A stretch of DNA of 64,000 nucleotides from Serpula lacrymans var. lacrymans S7.9 (taxonomy: Eukaryota > Basidiomycota > Agaricomycetes > Boletales > Serpulaceae), in contig NW_006763298.1 of the NCBI RefSeq assembly GCF_000218685.1, positions 1,336,869 to 1,400,868 of the forward strand. The letters are read 5' to 3'. Position numbers and translations under genes: made by a program. Positions 47,144 through 58,575 of this stretch are shown here, piece by piece. How positions within the stretch are numbered: position 1 is the first letter of the stretch; every line of letters starts with the position of its first letter. The notes beneath the pieces were generated by a model. The model saw only the letters and a program-made list of their open reading frames with translations. It did no database searches and was not told where the DNA came from.

Positions 47144-50100
47144 TTATAAGACTCGTGTCCTCATGAGTCCGGATGCGGCACTCTGGAACTTGTTGGTAAT
47201 CCAGTCAAAAAGCATCGGAGATTTAGAAGTGACGGTGTAGTTTTTGTAAGGACGGAAGTGAAGAGAAGCGGTAATGATGCGAGGGGCGGAGGGATTCGTT
47301 TTGTGGAAAGCGGCGAGTAATTTAGGGACATGTGTAAGATTAGTGTCAGGTTCCCAAGTGCGTTCGGAGACTGGATCACCATGCCAGTGAATTAGGTAGT
47401 CGAGCTTACTACCTTTCAGTTTAGTCGGTCTGGAAGCGATTATACTCTCTACTTCATATTCATCTATCCCTTCCACAATCTCAGGTGGTGGTCGTGAGGA
47501 AATTGGTTGATTGAGGAATTTGGGAGCATGGTATGGTGAGAGGATGGCTTCGTTGAATACTGGATGAATGGACTTCCAGCTTTTAGGGATGTCGAGTTGA
47601 TAGGCGGAGGGTCCGACTTTTTGGGTGACTTTGAAAGGTCCGAAGCGTTTATCATCTAATTTCTTCATTGGTCTATCCGTTGTGATATTATGTCCTTCTA
47701 ACCAGACTTTATCGCCAACTTGATATTCTCGGGAGGGGGATTTCTTACGGTCGTAATATTTTCTTAGATTATCGTTGGCTAAGAGAAGGGAAGATTTCGT
47801 GATGTCGTGGAGTTTTTTCATCTGTTCGCCAAATTCTTCTGCAGAAGCGGATTGAGGGGATGGTGTGGTGGTGATACTCGTTCTTGGGTGTAGTCCGTAG
47901 TTCAAGAAGAAAGGTGTTTGATTCGTTGCGGTGTGGAGATGGTTGTTATATGTAAACTCAGCGATGGAAAGCCAGTCTGCCCAATCATTTTGTTGATGAG
48001 TTATGAAAATGCGGAGGTAGTGCTCTAGATCCTGGTTGATCCGTTCGGACTGTCCGTCTGTTTGAGGGTGGTAGCCTGTAGAGAGGCCTGGTGTTATCCC
48101 CATTAAATCATAAAAGTCTTTTGTAAATCGAGACATGAATTGAGGACCTCGATCCGAGATGATCTTTTCAGGGATTCCGTGGAGTTGTATTACATTGTCT
48201 CGGAGTTGATGTGCGTAACCAGCAGAGTCGAGGGTGACGAAAGTAGGGACAAAATGGGCCATTTTGCTAAATCTGTCAACAAAGACCTGAACGGCGGTGT
48301 AGCCCTTGGATTCCGGTAATGCGCCTATGAGATCGGTGGTGATAATCTGCCAAGGCCAATCTGGTATCGGGTTTGGGTGTAGAGGGGCGTTAGGCTTTGT
48401 CTGATGTGCCTTGGTGCGTTGACAACTCTCGCACCCTCATACATATCGTCTGATATCTGTACGAAGACTCAGCCACCAGAGCTCTCGGTTTACTCGTTCA
48501 AACATTGTTCTTTCTCCTGGGTGTCCAGCCAGAACTTCGTCGTCATGATCTTTCAATATTCGCGCCCGTAATTCGTGGTTTCGAGGAATGTATATGCAGT
48601 CAGCTAATGGGATCGGGTAGGAACTCGTCGCGGGTTCTCTTTTGATCCAGACAATCCTATCCTTCATCTTCCAGGTATCCGGCTTCTCTTTCAAGTTCTT
48701 CTTTACTACGTCGTCTTGTTTCTGGAAGCTTCAACGTATATCCGGTAGGTATCCTTTGTTGGTGTCAAGTACTCTAAAATGTACGTCTGGGAGAAGTGTC
48801 TGATTCTCGTTATCGTTTGTGCCTTTAGGATGATCGATTCGTCTGCTTAACAGGTCAGCCTTTGTATTTTGATTTCCTTTGACGTGTTCCATTTTGAAAT
48901 TATAGTCTGCAAGCTGAGACGACCATCGAGCTTGGTGTCAATTGTATTTCTGAGGTTGACGGAAGTAAAGGAGGTTTTGGTGATCTGTGAAGATGGTGAA
49001 GGGGTGTTTCGATCCTACAAGGTGATGTCGCCATTCATCTAGTGCCGTCATGACTGCGAGCATCTCTTTATCGTAAATTTCATAGTTTCGTTCTGCAGGG
49101 GTAAGAGCTTTCGAGAGGAATGCTATGGGTCTGAATTTATCATTCTGTTTCTGGGATAGGACAGCTCCTACAGCGAAGTCAGAGGAATTGGTTTCTAGTT
49201 TGAACGGGTCGTTATCGTTTGGTATAGCGAGGGTGGGAGCAGTAGTAAGCATTTTCTTCAATGTTTCAAAGGATGTCTCTTGTTCGTCTTTCCAGGTCCA
49301 GTCAACTTTTCCGGTGAGCACAGTGAGTGGTTTTGCAATTCGTCCATAGTCTTTGACAAATCGTCAATAGAAGTTGGAGAACCCTAAGAATGATTGGAGT
49401 TCTCTTTTATTCTTTGGTGCAGGCCAGTCAGCGACCGCTGCAACTTTTAACGGATCCATACGGATAGTGTCTTTGGAGATAATCATGCCTAAGTACTCGA
49501 CTTCCTGTTTCTCGAATTCGCATTTTTCCGGTTTAAGATACAACTGGTTTTGTTGCAGGATACGGAGGACTTTGGTGACTATTTGGCGATGTTCCTCAAG
49601 TGTTTCCATGAAAATCATGATATCGTCTAAATATACAATAACTTTTCCTTCTGTGATCAGTTCTCTTAGGAAGTGATCTATCATGGTCTGGAAGGTCGCT
49701 GGCGAGTTGGTAAGTCCAAAAAACATAACAAGGGGTTCAAACAGGCCGTGATTGGTCCTGAAAGCGGCTTTGTGTTCGTCTCCTTCTTGGATTTGGACAT
49801 TGTTGTACCCCCATTGTATGTCTAGTTTCGTGAAGTAGTTGGCACCTTTGAGTTTATCGATGAGTTCGGATATGAGGGGGAGGGTGTAGCGATTCTTTAT
49901 GGTAAGCTCATTCAGCTTGCGATAGTCTTGGACAGGGCGTAGTGAACCATCTTTCTTTTTGATAAAGAAGAATGGTGATGCATAGGGTGATTTAGATACT
50001 CGGATCCGTCCACTTGTTAGGTTTTCATTAAGGAATTTGTCTAAATGGTGTTATTTGTCTCGGCTAAGAGGGTACATTTTGCAGTCAAGACCATTAGCCT

Positions 50101-51030
50101 CGGGTACTAACTCAATTGCATGGTCCCAAGGACGTTTTGGGGGAAGTTTGTCAAATGATTCTTTGGTGAAGACGGGTTCGAATTCATGGTAGATTGGAGG
50201 AACGACATCTCGGAAGGTGAGTTTTGACTTTGCCTTTTCGGAGGATTCAGCTATTTGTTGACTTTTAGTGGCAAAAGCATTTAATTCTAGCTGTGTTATC
50301 TCCATGATTTGTGTTTCAAGATCGACGGCTAGGATTTTATCCCCTTCTTTAGGATGATAATCCGGATCATCGGCAGGGAAGGTAATCTTGTTGGCCCGCC
50401 AATCAATTGTTGGATTAGTAAGTATCAACCAGTCGTATCCCAGCAGTATGCGTGGTGAAAGTAGTGATGCTACAATGACATCTATCAAATGTTCTTTCCC
50501 TTTCACATTGATGTGAAGGGTGACATAGTGCGTTACTTTCTGGGATCGAGCATCAGCTCCTGCGGCGTCAAGAGGGACGGGCAGGGGCGTAGTATTGAGG
50601 GTGTACTTGTCAATCAGGCTTTGATCAATAACTGAGTTGGTGCAACCAGAGTCGATAAGGGTTGGTACGGTGAATGTCTGTCTGTCGTCTGTGGTAGTGA
50701 CTTGAGAAATGACATGGAGGCTTCATTTTGGCATGGGGTTGTGGGGCGAGGTATAAGCATGGATGCGTTCTACAATATTCTCTTCGTCATGGTTCTTTAG
50801 CATCTGTATGGCTTGCAGGGTGATATGCTCGTAGTGATCTTTATGGGCCCAGTTTCGTAACAGAGCTCTTGCTCTTTCTGGTTTCTGGTCTTTGATTCGT
50901 CTGGCCAACCATTCCGGTAAATGTGGCTTCGCGTAGGTTTCGGTTACAGCACGTAGATGTTGATCAACTCGTTTCATTGCAGTCGTTGGTATCATACGAG
51001 GGTTAAGTACAACATTACGGGTCAGAGAGT
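47144..51030 (-). pseudogene. gypsy-1 pol polyprotein, one frame with six stops
   Basis: All segments lie in a single frame, -1 relative to gag and open through the gag stop. Domains: protease DSGCTNSVIDQSLID (about 50620-50660); RT with VQDYRKLNELT, QWGYNNVQIQ, MFFGLTNSPATFQT and the intact catalytic YLDDIMIF (about 49610-49640); RNase H LETNSSDFAVGAVL and YDKEMLAV; integrase zinc finger (HDDEVLAGHPGERTM, CESCQ) and core (FVDRFSKMAHFVP, IISDRGPQFMSRF, DGQSERINQ); VGDKVWLEG; and a chromodomain (YLIHWHGDPVSERTWEP). Stops at 50723 (TGG in gypsy-2), 50051, 49364, 48938, 48731 and 48437. All fit single C:G to T:A changes, four of them CGA to TGA. Confidence 0.95.
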
Positions 51031-51036
51031 CCGTGC

Positions 51037-52245
51037 TTACTCCTGACCTTTCTGAAAATCCTTTGGAGGCGCTTCAATTTCTTTTAATGATGATGCAGTG
51101 GGAGTGTCTCTGGTTTCCTCCGTTTCCATATATTGTATTGCCATCTTTCCATGTGGGCAATTTCTAGCAATGTGGCCTTGTTTGCCACAATTGTAACAAG
51201 TAACATTCGGGTTGGGCCGACATTGTCTCTGCATGTTGGAACTCCCAATCTCCATAGGTACACCTGATCCTCCAAACATTCCTGCTGTGTTTGGGTGGAC
51301 TGCATTCTGGGGCGGTGGTCTTTGTGATGGAGTATAATACGGTCGTTGTTGGATATACCGTGGTCTTTGCGTCTCTGTTTGCGGTACTGTTTGTCGATGC
51401 TGTGGTGGGGGGTAGTTTTGGTTCTGTTGATAATGCGGTTGATATCGTTGGTACTGAAATGGCAGCCTCTGTTGAGGGGGTTTATCTTTCCTCCTTTCCA
51501 GATTTAGTTCTTCGTTTCGCTGTTCCCATTTCCTCGCTGCTGCCTTCCATTCTAAGTATGTGTTGGGTAGGTTTTCCTGTTGTGAGATACGATCACGAAG
51601 GAATTGAGAGAGGTTGCGGCGAAGGATACTGTGAATGAACGGATAACTTTCATCTGCGTCTGGTGATAATCCTGCTTCCATAAGTTTGGATTCGAGTCCT
51701 CCAAAATATGCGTCTACCGTCATTTCTCGCTGTTCGTAATTATGAAGGGCAATTTCTGCTTTCAACTTGAGATGGGGATCCAGGAATTCGTTATCTAATT
51801 CCTTGATGAATTCCGAGATAGTTCCCCAATTCCGTGGTGCAAATAGGTCTCCTAGCACTGCGGTTTTGTTGTTGAAATTTGCCTTCCATGTGTGACAGGC
51901 GTCATTGGCTTTATCGGACGAGATTCGGGATAATGCGAAGAGGATTTTGGAGGAGTTGGTTTGGAAACTTCTGGGATAGGCAAAAAAGTAGTTTGCTAGG
52001 GCGTTCTTCCAGTCAACATACATTTCCTTTTTACCGATGAATTTGAACGGAGGAGTGGCAAGGACAGCCTTGCTACCTTGATTTGTTTCGTCGGTCATTG
52101 CTGCTGCTAGATCAGGTTCAAGGTCTAAAGATTCCTGATTGAACCAATCGTCGGGTTGGTTTTTGGGTTCTGGACTCAGAGGTGAGGGAGGAAAGTTTTC
52201 CGGTCCTGTGGATTGATACAGATCGTCGGGTTCTAGAGCTTCCAC
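51037..52245 (-). CDS. gypsy-1 Gag
   Basis: 402 residues, uninterrupted. An acidic Pro-rich N-terminus (MEALEPDDLYQSTGPENFPP) is followed by a capsid-like helical part (YVDWKNALANYFFAYPRSF, RNWGTISEFIKELDNEFLD, VDAYFGGLESKLMEAGLSPD), a Gln/Tyr/Pro-rich linker and one CCHC zinc knuckle CYNCGKQGHIARNCPHGK near residue 360. Gag packages element RNA into particles. The frame extends upstream of this Met by about 25 codons (LEPYREPRPLVTP in the same region as in gypsy-2), so the true start may be earlier. Gag intact while pol is stopped suggests a fairly young or trans-complemented copy. Confidence 0.92.
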   Translation of the reverse strand: MEALEPDDLYQSTGPENFPPSPLSPEPKNQPDDWFNQESLDLEPDLAAAMTDETNQGSKAVLATPPFKFIGKKEMYVDWKNALANYFFAYPRSFQTNSSKILFALSRISSDKANDACHTWKANFNNKTAVLGDLFAPRNWGTISEFIKELDNEFLDPHLKLKAEIALHNYEQREMTVDAYFGGLESKLMEAGLSPDADESYPFIHSILRRNLSQFLRDRISQQENLPNTYLEWKAAARKWEQRNEELNLERRKDKPPQQRLPFQYQRYQPHYQQNQNYPPPQHRQTVPQTETQRPRYIQQRPYYTPSQRPPPQNAVHPNTAGMFGGSGVPMEIGSSNMQRQCRPNPNVTCYNCGKQGHIARNCPHGKMAIQYMETEETRDTPTASSLKEIEAPPKDFQKGQE

Positions 52246-52392
52246 AGCAGCTCCTAGAGATTGTGGGGGAGGTGTGTCAGGAGTGACCAGAGGACGGGGT
52301 TCTCGATAGGGCTCCAGGTTTTTAACGGGTTAGATAACAGGTCTTAGATAATGGGTTTTAGATAACGGGTCTTAGATAACGAGTTTTTTTAT

Positions 52393-54060
52393 TTAATTAA
52401 AGTCCGGGTCAAACTCAAAGTTACTAGGGAAATCTCCTCCTTCTGCTTCCCAGGGCCTCCAGTACTCTATGCTTTGAGTAGACTCTTCGCTTTCCGACTC
52501 AGTTTTGTCGCTAGATTCTCCTCCAACTATATCCATTAACGAACTTCCTGTTTCTTGTTCTATCCTTTCTGCGCAAGGTGTGAAAAGCTGTTCAACCGTC
52601 GGAATGAGCGATGCTTCTCCTCTTCGACCTTGGTAGGTGTACGAGTACTGCGAATAGATACGAGTTTGTGGGCTATGATTAATAACGGCCCAGAAGTCGC
52701 TTTGGAGGACGGTAACAATGAAACGTTCGGGATGATCAGATTGTTGGTTGACGACAAATGGTGTGAGGATTTCTAAGATCCAATAATATTCGTCAACGTA
52801 TTCTGAAACATATCGGATATCGTCAATTTCGGTCGTGTAATCTTCTCCGTCACGGGATTTCCTCTGAGCGGTTGCGATGAGCTGATCAAATCACGCTAAT
52901 GCAGCAACAACTTGTCAAATATGATCTTTGGTAGAGGGTGTGACGATTACGATAGAAGTGCTGTGTTGAAGACCAAACCGTGGTCCGAATGCGTCAAGAT
53001 CTTGGATTTCGGGGAGGTAGAGAGTTCAGCAAAGTCGTGTCAGATATTGGACAATGGAAAGGTGGTCCAGATGATTGCCGATGCAGAAGTATTGGATGGG
53101 TTGGTAACTGACAGGAGAGGCGGAGTAGGTGTCGTAGTAGTCGGATGTAAAAAATGAGGACGGGATATCGTAGGTGGGTTCTTTATGAGGCCTCTTTCTT
53201 AACACAATGCCACAAAGCAAGGTGTGTTCGAAGTCGTAGGGGAGGAGGCGGCTGGGTATGTCAGGAAAAGAAATAGGGCAAATTCGATAAAGGTCGAGGA
53301 GGTCTGGAATATGGCTCTGCAAAATAAGTTGCAGGTTTCGCTCTTGTACGTTGGCTACTCCCTTCAAAAGCTTAACCCTCTGAGTATTCTCGTAACTTGG
53401 GCGTACTAGGCTCTCGAAGTAGTCTATGAACGGAATTTGTTCGTGCCGCAGGGATATGAAGATTAAAAGTTCTCTCTGTGCTCTGTCGGAGACGTTGGAG
53501 TACCTCCTCGAGACTGCGAGAATTTCTCCTACAGATGGCGGAATGGTAAAAAATGGACTGGGTGAGAGTGAGGGCGTCGTTTATGTCGAGGATGATTTCC
53601 TTGATCAGATCGATTGGAGAAGACAAAGCAGAGGAGTCTTGATACAACTCAGTGATCTGTTCGACCATTTCTTCCGCGTCTGGAGTACGGACTTCAGTAG
53701 GGACGGGGAGGACCGGGAGCGGTTTGTTGAGGGCTGCGAGGAAATCTCTCTGGTGTCTGCGGTCCGTGTCTGATACCCACTCTTCTGAGAGCTGTTGGGA
53801 CGTAGACACGATGGAAGTATACAACGTCGCTGATGAGTCCGGTTTGTAGGTATCTGATGATGGCAAAGAATGCAAGGAATTGGACGAGAGTGGTGATGGT
53901 AGATAAGACGTCCAGTTTGAGAAGACTGAACAACAATAGGTGTAGTGGTGTGGATAGTGAGGGGTTGATGACGATAGTGAGGAGAGGGATAGGGATGATA
54001 GAGATGTGGAGAAGGTGATGATGAAGGTTTAGACCGGTGCAGTGGCAACGACAGTCTTTT
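52393..54060 (-). pseudogene. Extra coding region between 5' LTR and gag of gypsy-1
   Basis: Protein-like frames: 53372-53875 (EEVLQRLRQSTERTFNLHIP near its end), 53026-53367 (LLKGVANVQERNLQLILQSH, LPYDFEHTLLCGIVL, IPSSFFTSDYYDTYSAS), and an acidic tail ending FEFDPDFN-stop at 52393. A Pro/His-rich frame lies at about 53900-54048. The frame changes at about 53370-53400 at the same place as in gypsy-2. It could be a spliced or frameshifted accessory ORF, or an N-terminal gag extension. No domain recognised. Confidence 0.65.
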
Positions 54061-54133
54061 TCAGGGTGTAAGGAAATGGTTTTCCAAAGAGTGGCTCTGG
54101 AAAAGGATTTGAAGGATGGTGAGTTCAATATTT

Positions 54134-54761
54134 TGTCAGGCAACAAATACGAAGCTATATAACAAAACACAATGCCTGGTCAAGTCCTTGCTGGAAGGCG
54201 GTGAATCAGGGTATGAGGTTGAAGAGTATCGGTATGAGCGCAAATCCAAACTAATATTGAACTAGAGAACAATACATCAAGTATGTACTTCTTTATATAG
54301 TGAACGGCGATAGTCAGACCGAGAAAGGGAATAACTGAGAATGTGGTCTGACCAGCTAACTAACCAATAAGAAAAAGAGGAGAAGGTGGTCCGATCTATC
54401 GTATTTACTAATCGTATGAGAAAACGTATTGGTAAGGGATGTGCAATTGGCTGTATCAGTAAGCCCATGAGAAGGCGCTGACTCACAACCTTCTTCGCTT
54501 ATCAATGTTCCTCTGAAGTATTCCCAGACATAGCACTGGATCGTTGCTATGTCATTTGGATATCTTCTCGAGGGTCTACAACAAGTCTCCTTCGTTGTAG
54601 GTACGATAGGACGTGAGTGTGAATAGAGAATAAGAAGAAAAAGGATAGAAGTAATAAAACACCTGCTGTAATCTCTAGTCCAAGGGCAAGAGGAGTGATA
54701 GGGATCGAGTCTGCTAACCACGACATGACGGCAATGCGATAAGAAAAATCGATTCCTCACA
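54134..54761 (-). repeat. gypsy-1 5' LTR (628 bp)
   Basis: Ends TGTCAGGCAAC and ATTCCTCACA; a near match to the 3' LTR including TATA box and hairpin (54307-54346). Immediately inside (minus strand) is AAAATATTGAACTCACC. I see no classical TGG-starting tRNA primer site there. Confidence 0.95.
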
Positions 54762-54834
54762 CTGTAGTGAAAACAATGGACGAAAGATAAATGTACCCAA
54801 GTGAATGGGACAGCGATGTACATAGGTGACGCAC
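54762..54834 (-). mobile_element. R1 copy 3, part after the gypsy-1 insertion (truncated)
   Basis: Begins with the second CTGTA and continues the R1 sequence (ATGTACCCAAGTGAATGGGACAG region) up to GTGACGCA, where similarity stops. The 5' 640 bp or so of this R1 copy are missing. Confidence 0.85.
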
Positions 54835-55149
54835 ACCTATCTGACATCAACAGGAACCCTTATTAGGCCTGATGCCCTCATTGGGCACTCAGGCTAAGTA
54901 GTGTCAATTGGCAGGTAAGTGTGGTCCAGCAAAAGCACCAGCTGTACCAGCACTTGAGGTAAATTTCCTGGTGAACGGCCCGGCACAGCGAGTGGTTCGG
55001 CATGCTATTCCGAAGGTGTGTTGAAACTTCGCACGTGGCGGGCGAGCGGACTTCTCACGCAACCGTTTTCCTGCGCTGCTGCTCATTGTTGTGCACAGTG
55101 ACAAGCTCCACTATTCCCCCAGAGCTTCCAACACCACATATTCTCCACA
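54835..55149. other. No gene recognised
   Basis: A minus-strand frame (54904-55104) has no recognisable motif. This may be the 5' flank of the KDZ element. Confidence 0.4.
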
Positions 55150-58100
55150 ATGCCTTCAGGATCTCTCAAGTCATCAAAGCTTAAAGTACCACACAAGGTT
55201 AAAGCAGTCCCTGGCCTCCCCACTATCACTTCATGTGGTGATCTTAACTTATGCTTGCAACCAGGAGCAAGGAGGCTCCCTCAGATTGCAGAAGAAAGTA
55301 GGGATGGATTAAAGAAACAGCGGTCAATGTTGCAAAGTATGTCTTTGCTTTACAGTGTGTACTGACTGAGTATACTTTGTAATAGATATGCCAATTGATG
55401 TTTGACGTGCCATGAACCATGTCACACTGGCATCTGGTGCTGGAGGTGACGACAACTTTTCTTTGCGGACATATGAGGGGTTTTCTATGGATTGGGTGGA
55501 TGACAAAGCCTTTTGCCCTGATATTTTGCATGAAGGTGGGGAATACGGTGATTCCATTCATTGTGCCTTCGAATCACTCCAAGGGACACTCTCTGGGTAT
55601 GTTCACCAGTTAAACCACTCTGTTATTGTTTTATTTCCCTCCAATTTAGTAAACATAAAGCTTATAATTGTGGCAAGCAACATCAATGGCAAAGGCTGCA
55701 GTCCATGTACAAGCACTGGGACAAGATTATCCCCAGTCTTGCTCATGCATTCCTTGAGTGGAAACATAGAGGATCTTCTGCAACAGGTGAGCTCTGTGAA
55801 AACACTCACCATGTCTTTCAGGTTACCGTTGTGTGGACGTTTGGTAAGCAACACATTGCTTTCAATGTCTACTTACCTAGTGATACATTTCCAGACCAAC
55901 ATTCTCTGCAAGACATAGTCCAACTTCCTCATGAGAATGCCAATATCTCACTGCCGAGACATGGCCTTCTTGGATGCTCCCCAGTCAAGCCAAGTGTAGA
56001 AATTGACCTCAAGGTATTGGAGTTATACCAAAGGCTTCAGCGGCGGCATGCTCAGAATAGCGAACAGGTCATGGCCAAGACATTATGTGATCTCCACAAT
56101 GTAAGTCATATTGTTTTTCAAGGCTGGCCAGAGTCTACAGTAACAAGTTTTGGATAGGTTACATACCATTCATGCTACCAGGAACAGCTTTCAATTGCAT
56201 TCAACACCTATTTTAGTATATTGCAGGATGTATCACTCCAAGTCAACAAGGCCTTGGCAATTGACACTCCAAATTATCGGGTCTGTAATAGTTGCCCATG
56301 CTGTACTTATAAGGTATGTTCTATTGCTTTAGTCTTTACTTGTTTTACATTTTGTCTTTTTTCTTAGCTCCAGGGTGAAAAAGCCCTTGTTCCTTCAATT
56401 CTTGCTGCAATGGATGGAAATAACTCAGTGAAACAAGCCATGGCTGCTGGCACAGCTGACAGTCATATCTTCAACAGTAACTACCTCCTTTCTCGCACAG
56501 AAGTTAATCAATATCAAAATGAAGTCAAGAGATCGCTTCAAAAGAAACTGGAGCTACCTGAGCTGAGCAAAGATGTGAGTCAGGATCTACTTAAAGACAT
56601 GATACTAATATACATTTATTTTCCAGAATATTGAGCGAGACCTGGACGTGCCATGGGTTAAAGACAACACCCCTGGAGATGCTGCTGATGGGGAGGATAT
56701 ACCGTCAGCATGTGGGATTCAATGGAAGAATACTGCCCCTGAAAACGAGAAGGTGTTGCTGGCGGTGTATGACATCTCTGGCATGTTTGTTGGTGCATGC
56801 CGTCATGGCATAATTATCAAGGCTTGTGAGATGGTTCAAAGTGGTGAACTGTAAGTACAATATGTATCTTATACTTTGCTGTTCACAACTTTTCCCACAG
56901 CACAAAATATCCCTTAGCTATTATTGACCACATTCTTGACAATTATGGATCTGATGTAGGGATTGGGTATGATATTGGGTGCGCTCATGAAGCCACTGTA
57001 CATGCAAGCCGGCTCAAAAACTACGCCTACAGATTGTGGTCAACACATTTCATGGATATGGCCACAACTGTCTTTGCCAGCTATGCAAGCACCCACTCTA
57101 CCTCACTGGATATGGCCTTGAAGACCTTGAGACCCTTGAACGGGTTTTTTCAGCGTCTAACTCTGTTGCCCGTGGTATCTGACACACTACCCGTTATCAC
57201 TGGATGCAAAGCATAGATCTCCACTTCCAGCAGTGGGATAAAAACAGATATCAAGACATCAGTAAATTACATATTACTTCCTGCCCATTGTTTGTGCTGA
57301 TGCTCTCAAAACACAGGTAAATTTCTGTACAATAACTATCAACAAGCACTGACAATAACTAAAGACTATGTTCCACACGTGTCCGCAATGACTTCTGAGT
57401 TGGGCATACATGAGGACTCTATCAAGGACTGGATTAAAGCAGAACATGACCTGCTAGAAAATCTCAAAGATGAACCTGAAGAATGGGTGCTGGCAAGTGC
57501 ATATGTGTGTGCTCTAATTCAGAGAAACAAAGCAGAGTAAGTTGTCAGTCTGCTGAAGCAAAAACAGATATGGGGTGCTTACACCTAGTTAGCATGAAAT
57601 GGCAAACAGTTTGTGAATCATTCAGAGGTGTTTCAATTGGCAGGGAATCAAATTATACACAACTATCCAAAGACACACAGTGTATTGAAATTGCCTGGCA
57701 AACAGCAATCCAGGAGCTTATTGTTGCTATACGAGCTGTTGGTGATATTGAGGAGAAGATGGGTATTATTGATTTATGGACTCCAGAAATGCCGGAGTAT
57801 AAACAGACACTTCAATACATGCGCCAGCAGGATTTCCATTGAGCATTAGATAAGCTACAGCAGTTAGTCATACAATGTCTGTTTGAGCTATCTAAAGCTA
57901 ATATGGCTGGAACTGGTAAGTTATTTTGTAGCCCTTGTTCCATTGGCTTTTGTCTGATATTGAAAATCCTAAGGATACAAACTTCAAGTTGCTATTGGAA
58001 GAGCAATCAAAACTCGCAGAAAAGCCATACAAACTGCATTAGCAAAGTACAATTCTCTCGCTGCTCAGATGATTCCTCCTACGCCAATCTTACAGTGGTC

Positions 58101-58575
58101 AAATATCATTAACTATGGTTTTGTATCAGAGTTTGAATTCCTGAAGCACACATTAGCCTAAAAAGACATCACGAAGGAACCTTGGACTGTACCCACCAAC
58201 CGTAAAGTATTGAACAAATATTTCAAGGTCCTTCAAGAAAAAGAGGAGATCAAGAGGCTCAACATTGAGTTATGATGTCTGCGCACAGCTATTACTGATC
58301 ACAATAATACTTTGTTGCACTTTTACAAATATTTACAGGCTAGCAACCCAATCCTAGCTGCTGAGATAGAAGAGATTCAAAAGAGGCAGTTGAGGGTGGA
58401 TTCTGTCCATATTGCAAGGCTCAACGCGATCAAGGCCTTGCCAGGATTTAGTGGCATCCAAGGGTTGGGTGTTCAGCTCTGCAATTCCTCTTGTTCATCT
58501 GGACCAGATATTCTCAGTGACAGTAATGTCATAGATAGTGCTAAACGCCAGCATATTGAAGATGATATATAGCCC
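55150..58575 (+). pseudogene. KDZ-superfamily transposase, decayed
   Basis: Kyakuja-Dileera-Zisupton transposase, a DNA transposon enzyme frequent in mushrooms. The start at 55150 is MPSGSLKSSKLKVPHKVKAV. Exon-like pieces: GFSMDWVDDKAFCPDIL; NVYLPSDTFPDQH and LPRHGLLGCSPVKPSVEIDL; CNSCPCCTYKLQGEKALVPS with AAMDGNNSVKQ (the CxxC zinc pair and MDGNNS are family hallmarks); NENEKVLLAVYDISGMFVG-like and ACRHGIIIKACEMVQSGEL; YPLAIIDHILDNYGSDVGIG with YDIGCAHE; YLTGYGLEDLETLERVF-like sequence at about 57100-57150; and LGIHEDSIKDWIKAEHDLLE. Stops interrupt the frame soon after 55385 and at 58158, 58273 and 58570. Several introns are still recognisable. Not functional as read. Confidence 0.88.

Larger units (their letters stand above)
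46510..54761 (-). mobile_element. Ty3/gypsy chromovirus, full-length copy (gypsy-1)
   Basis: 8,252 bp with two closely matching LTRs (46510-47131 and 54134-54761) and a perfect 5-bp target duplication CTGTA at 46505-46509 and 54762-54766. Minus-strand order: 5' LTR, extra coding region, gag, protease, RT, RNase H, integrase, chromodomain, 3' LTR. It is structurally complete, but pol contains six stops, so it is not autonomous as it stands. It is inserted into an R1 copy. Confidence 0.97.

Noticed and set aside
54080..54133. tRNA primer-binding site of gypsy-1
   Set aside because: The sequence just inside the 5' LTR (AAAATATTGAACTCACC) does not start with TGG and I could not match it to a tRNA 3' end.
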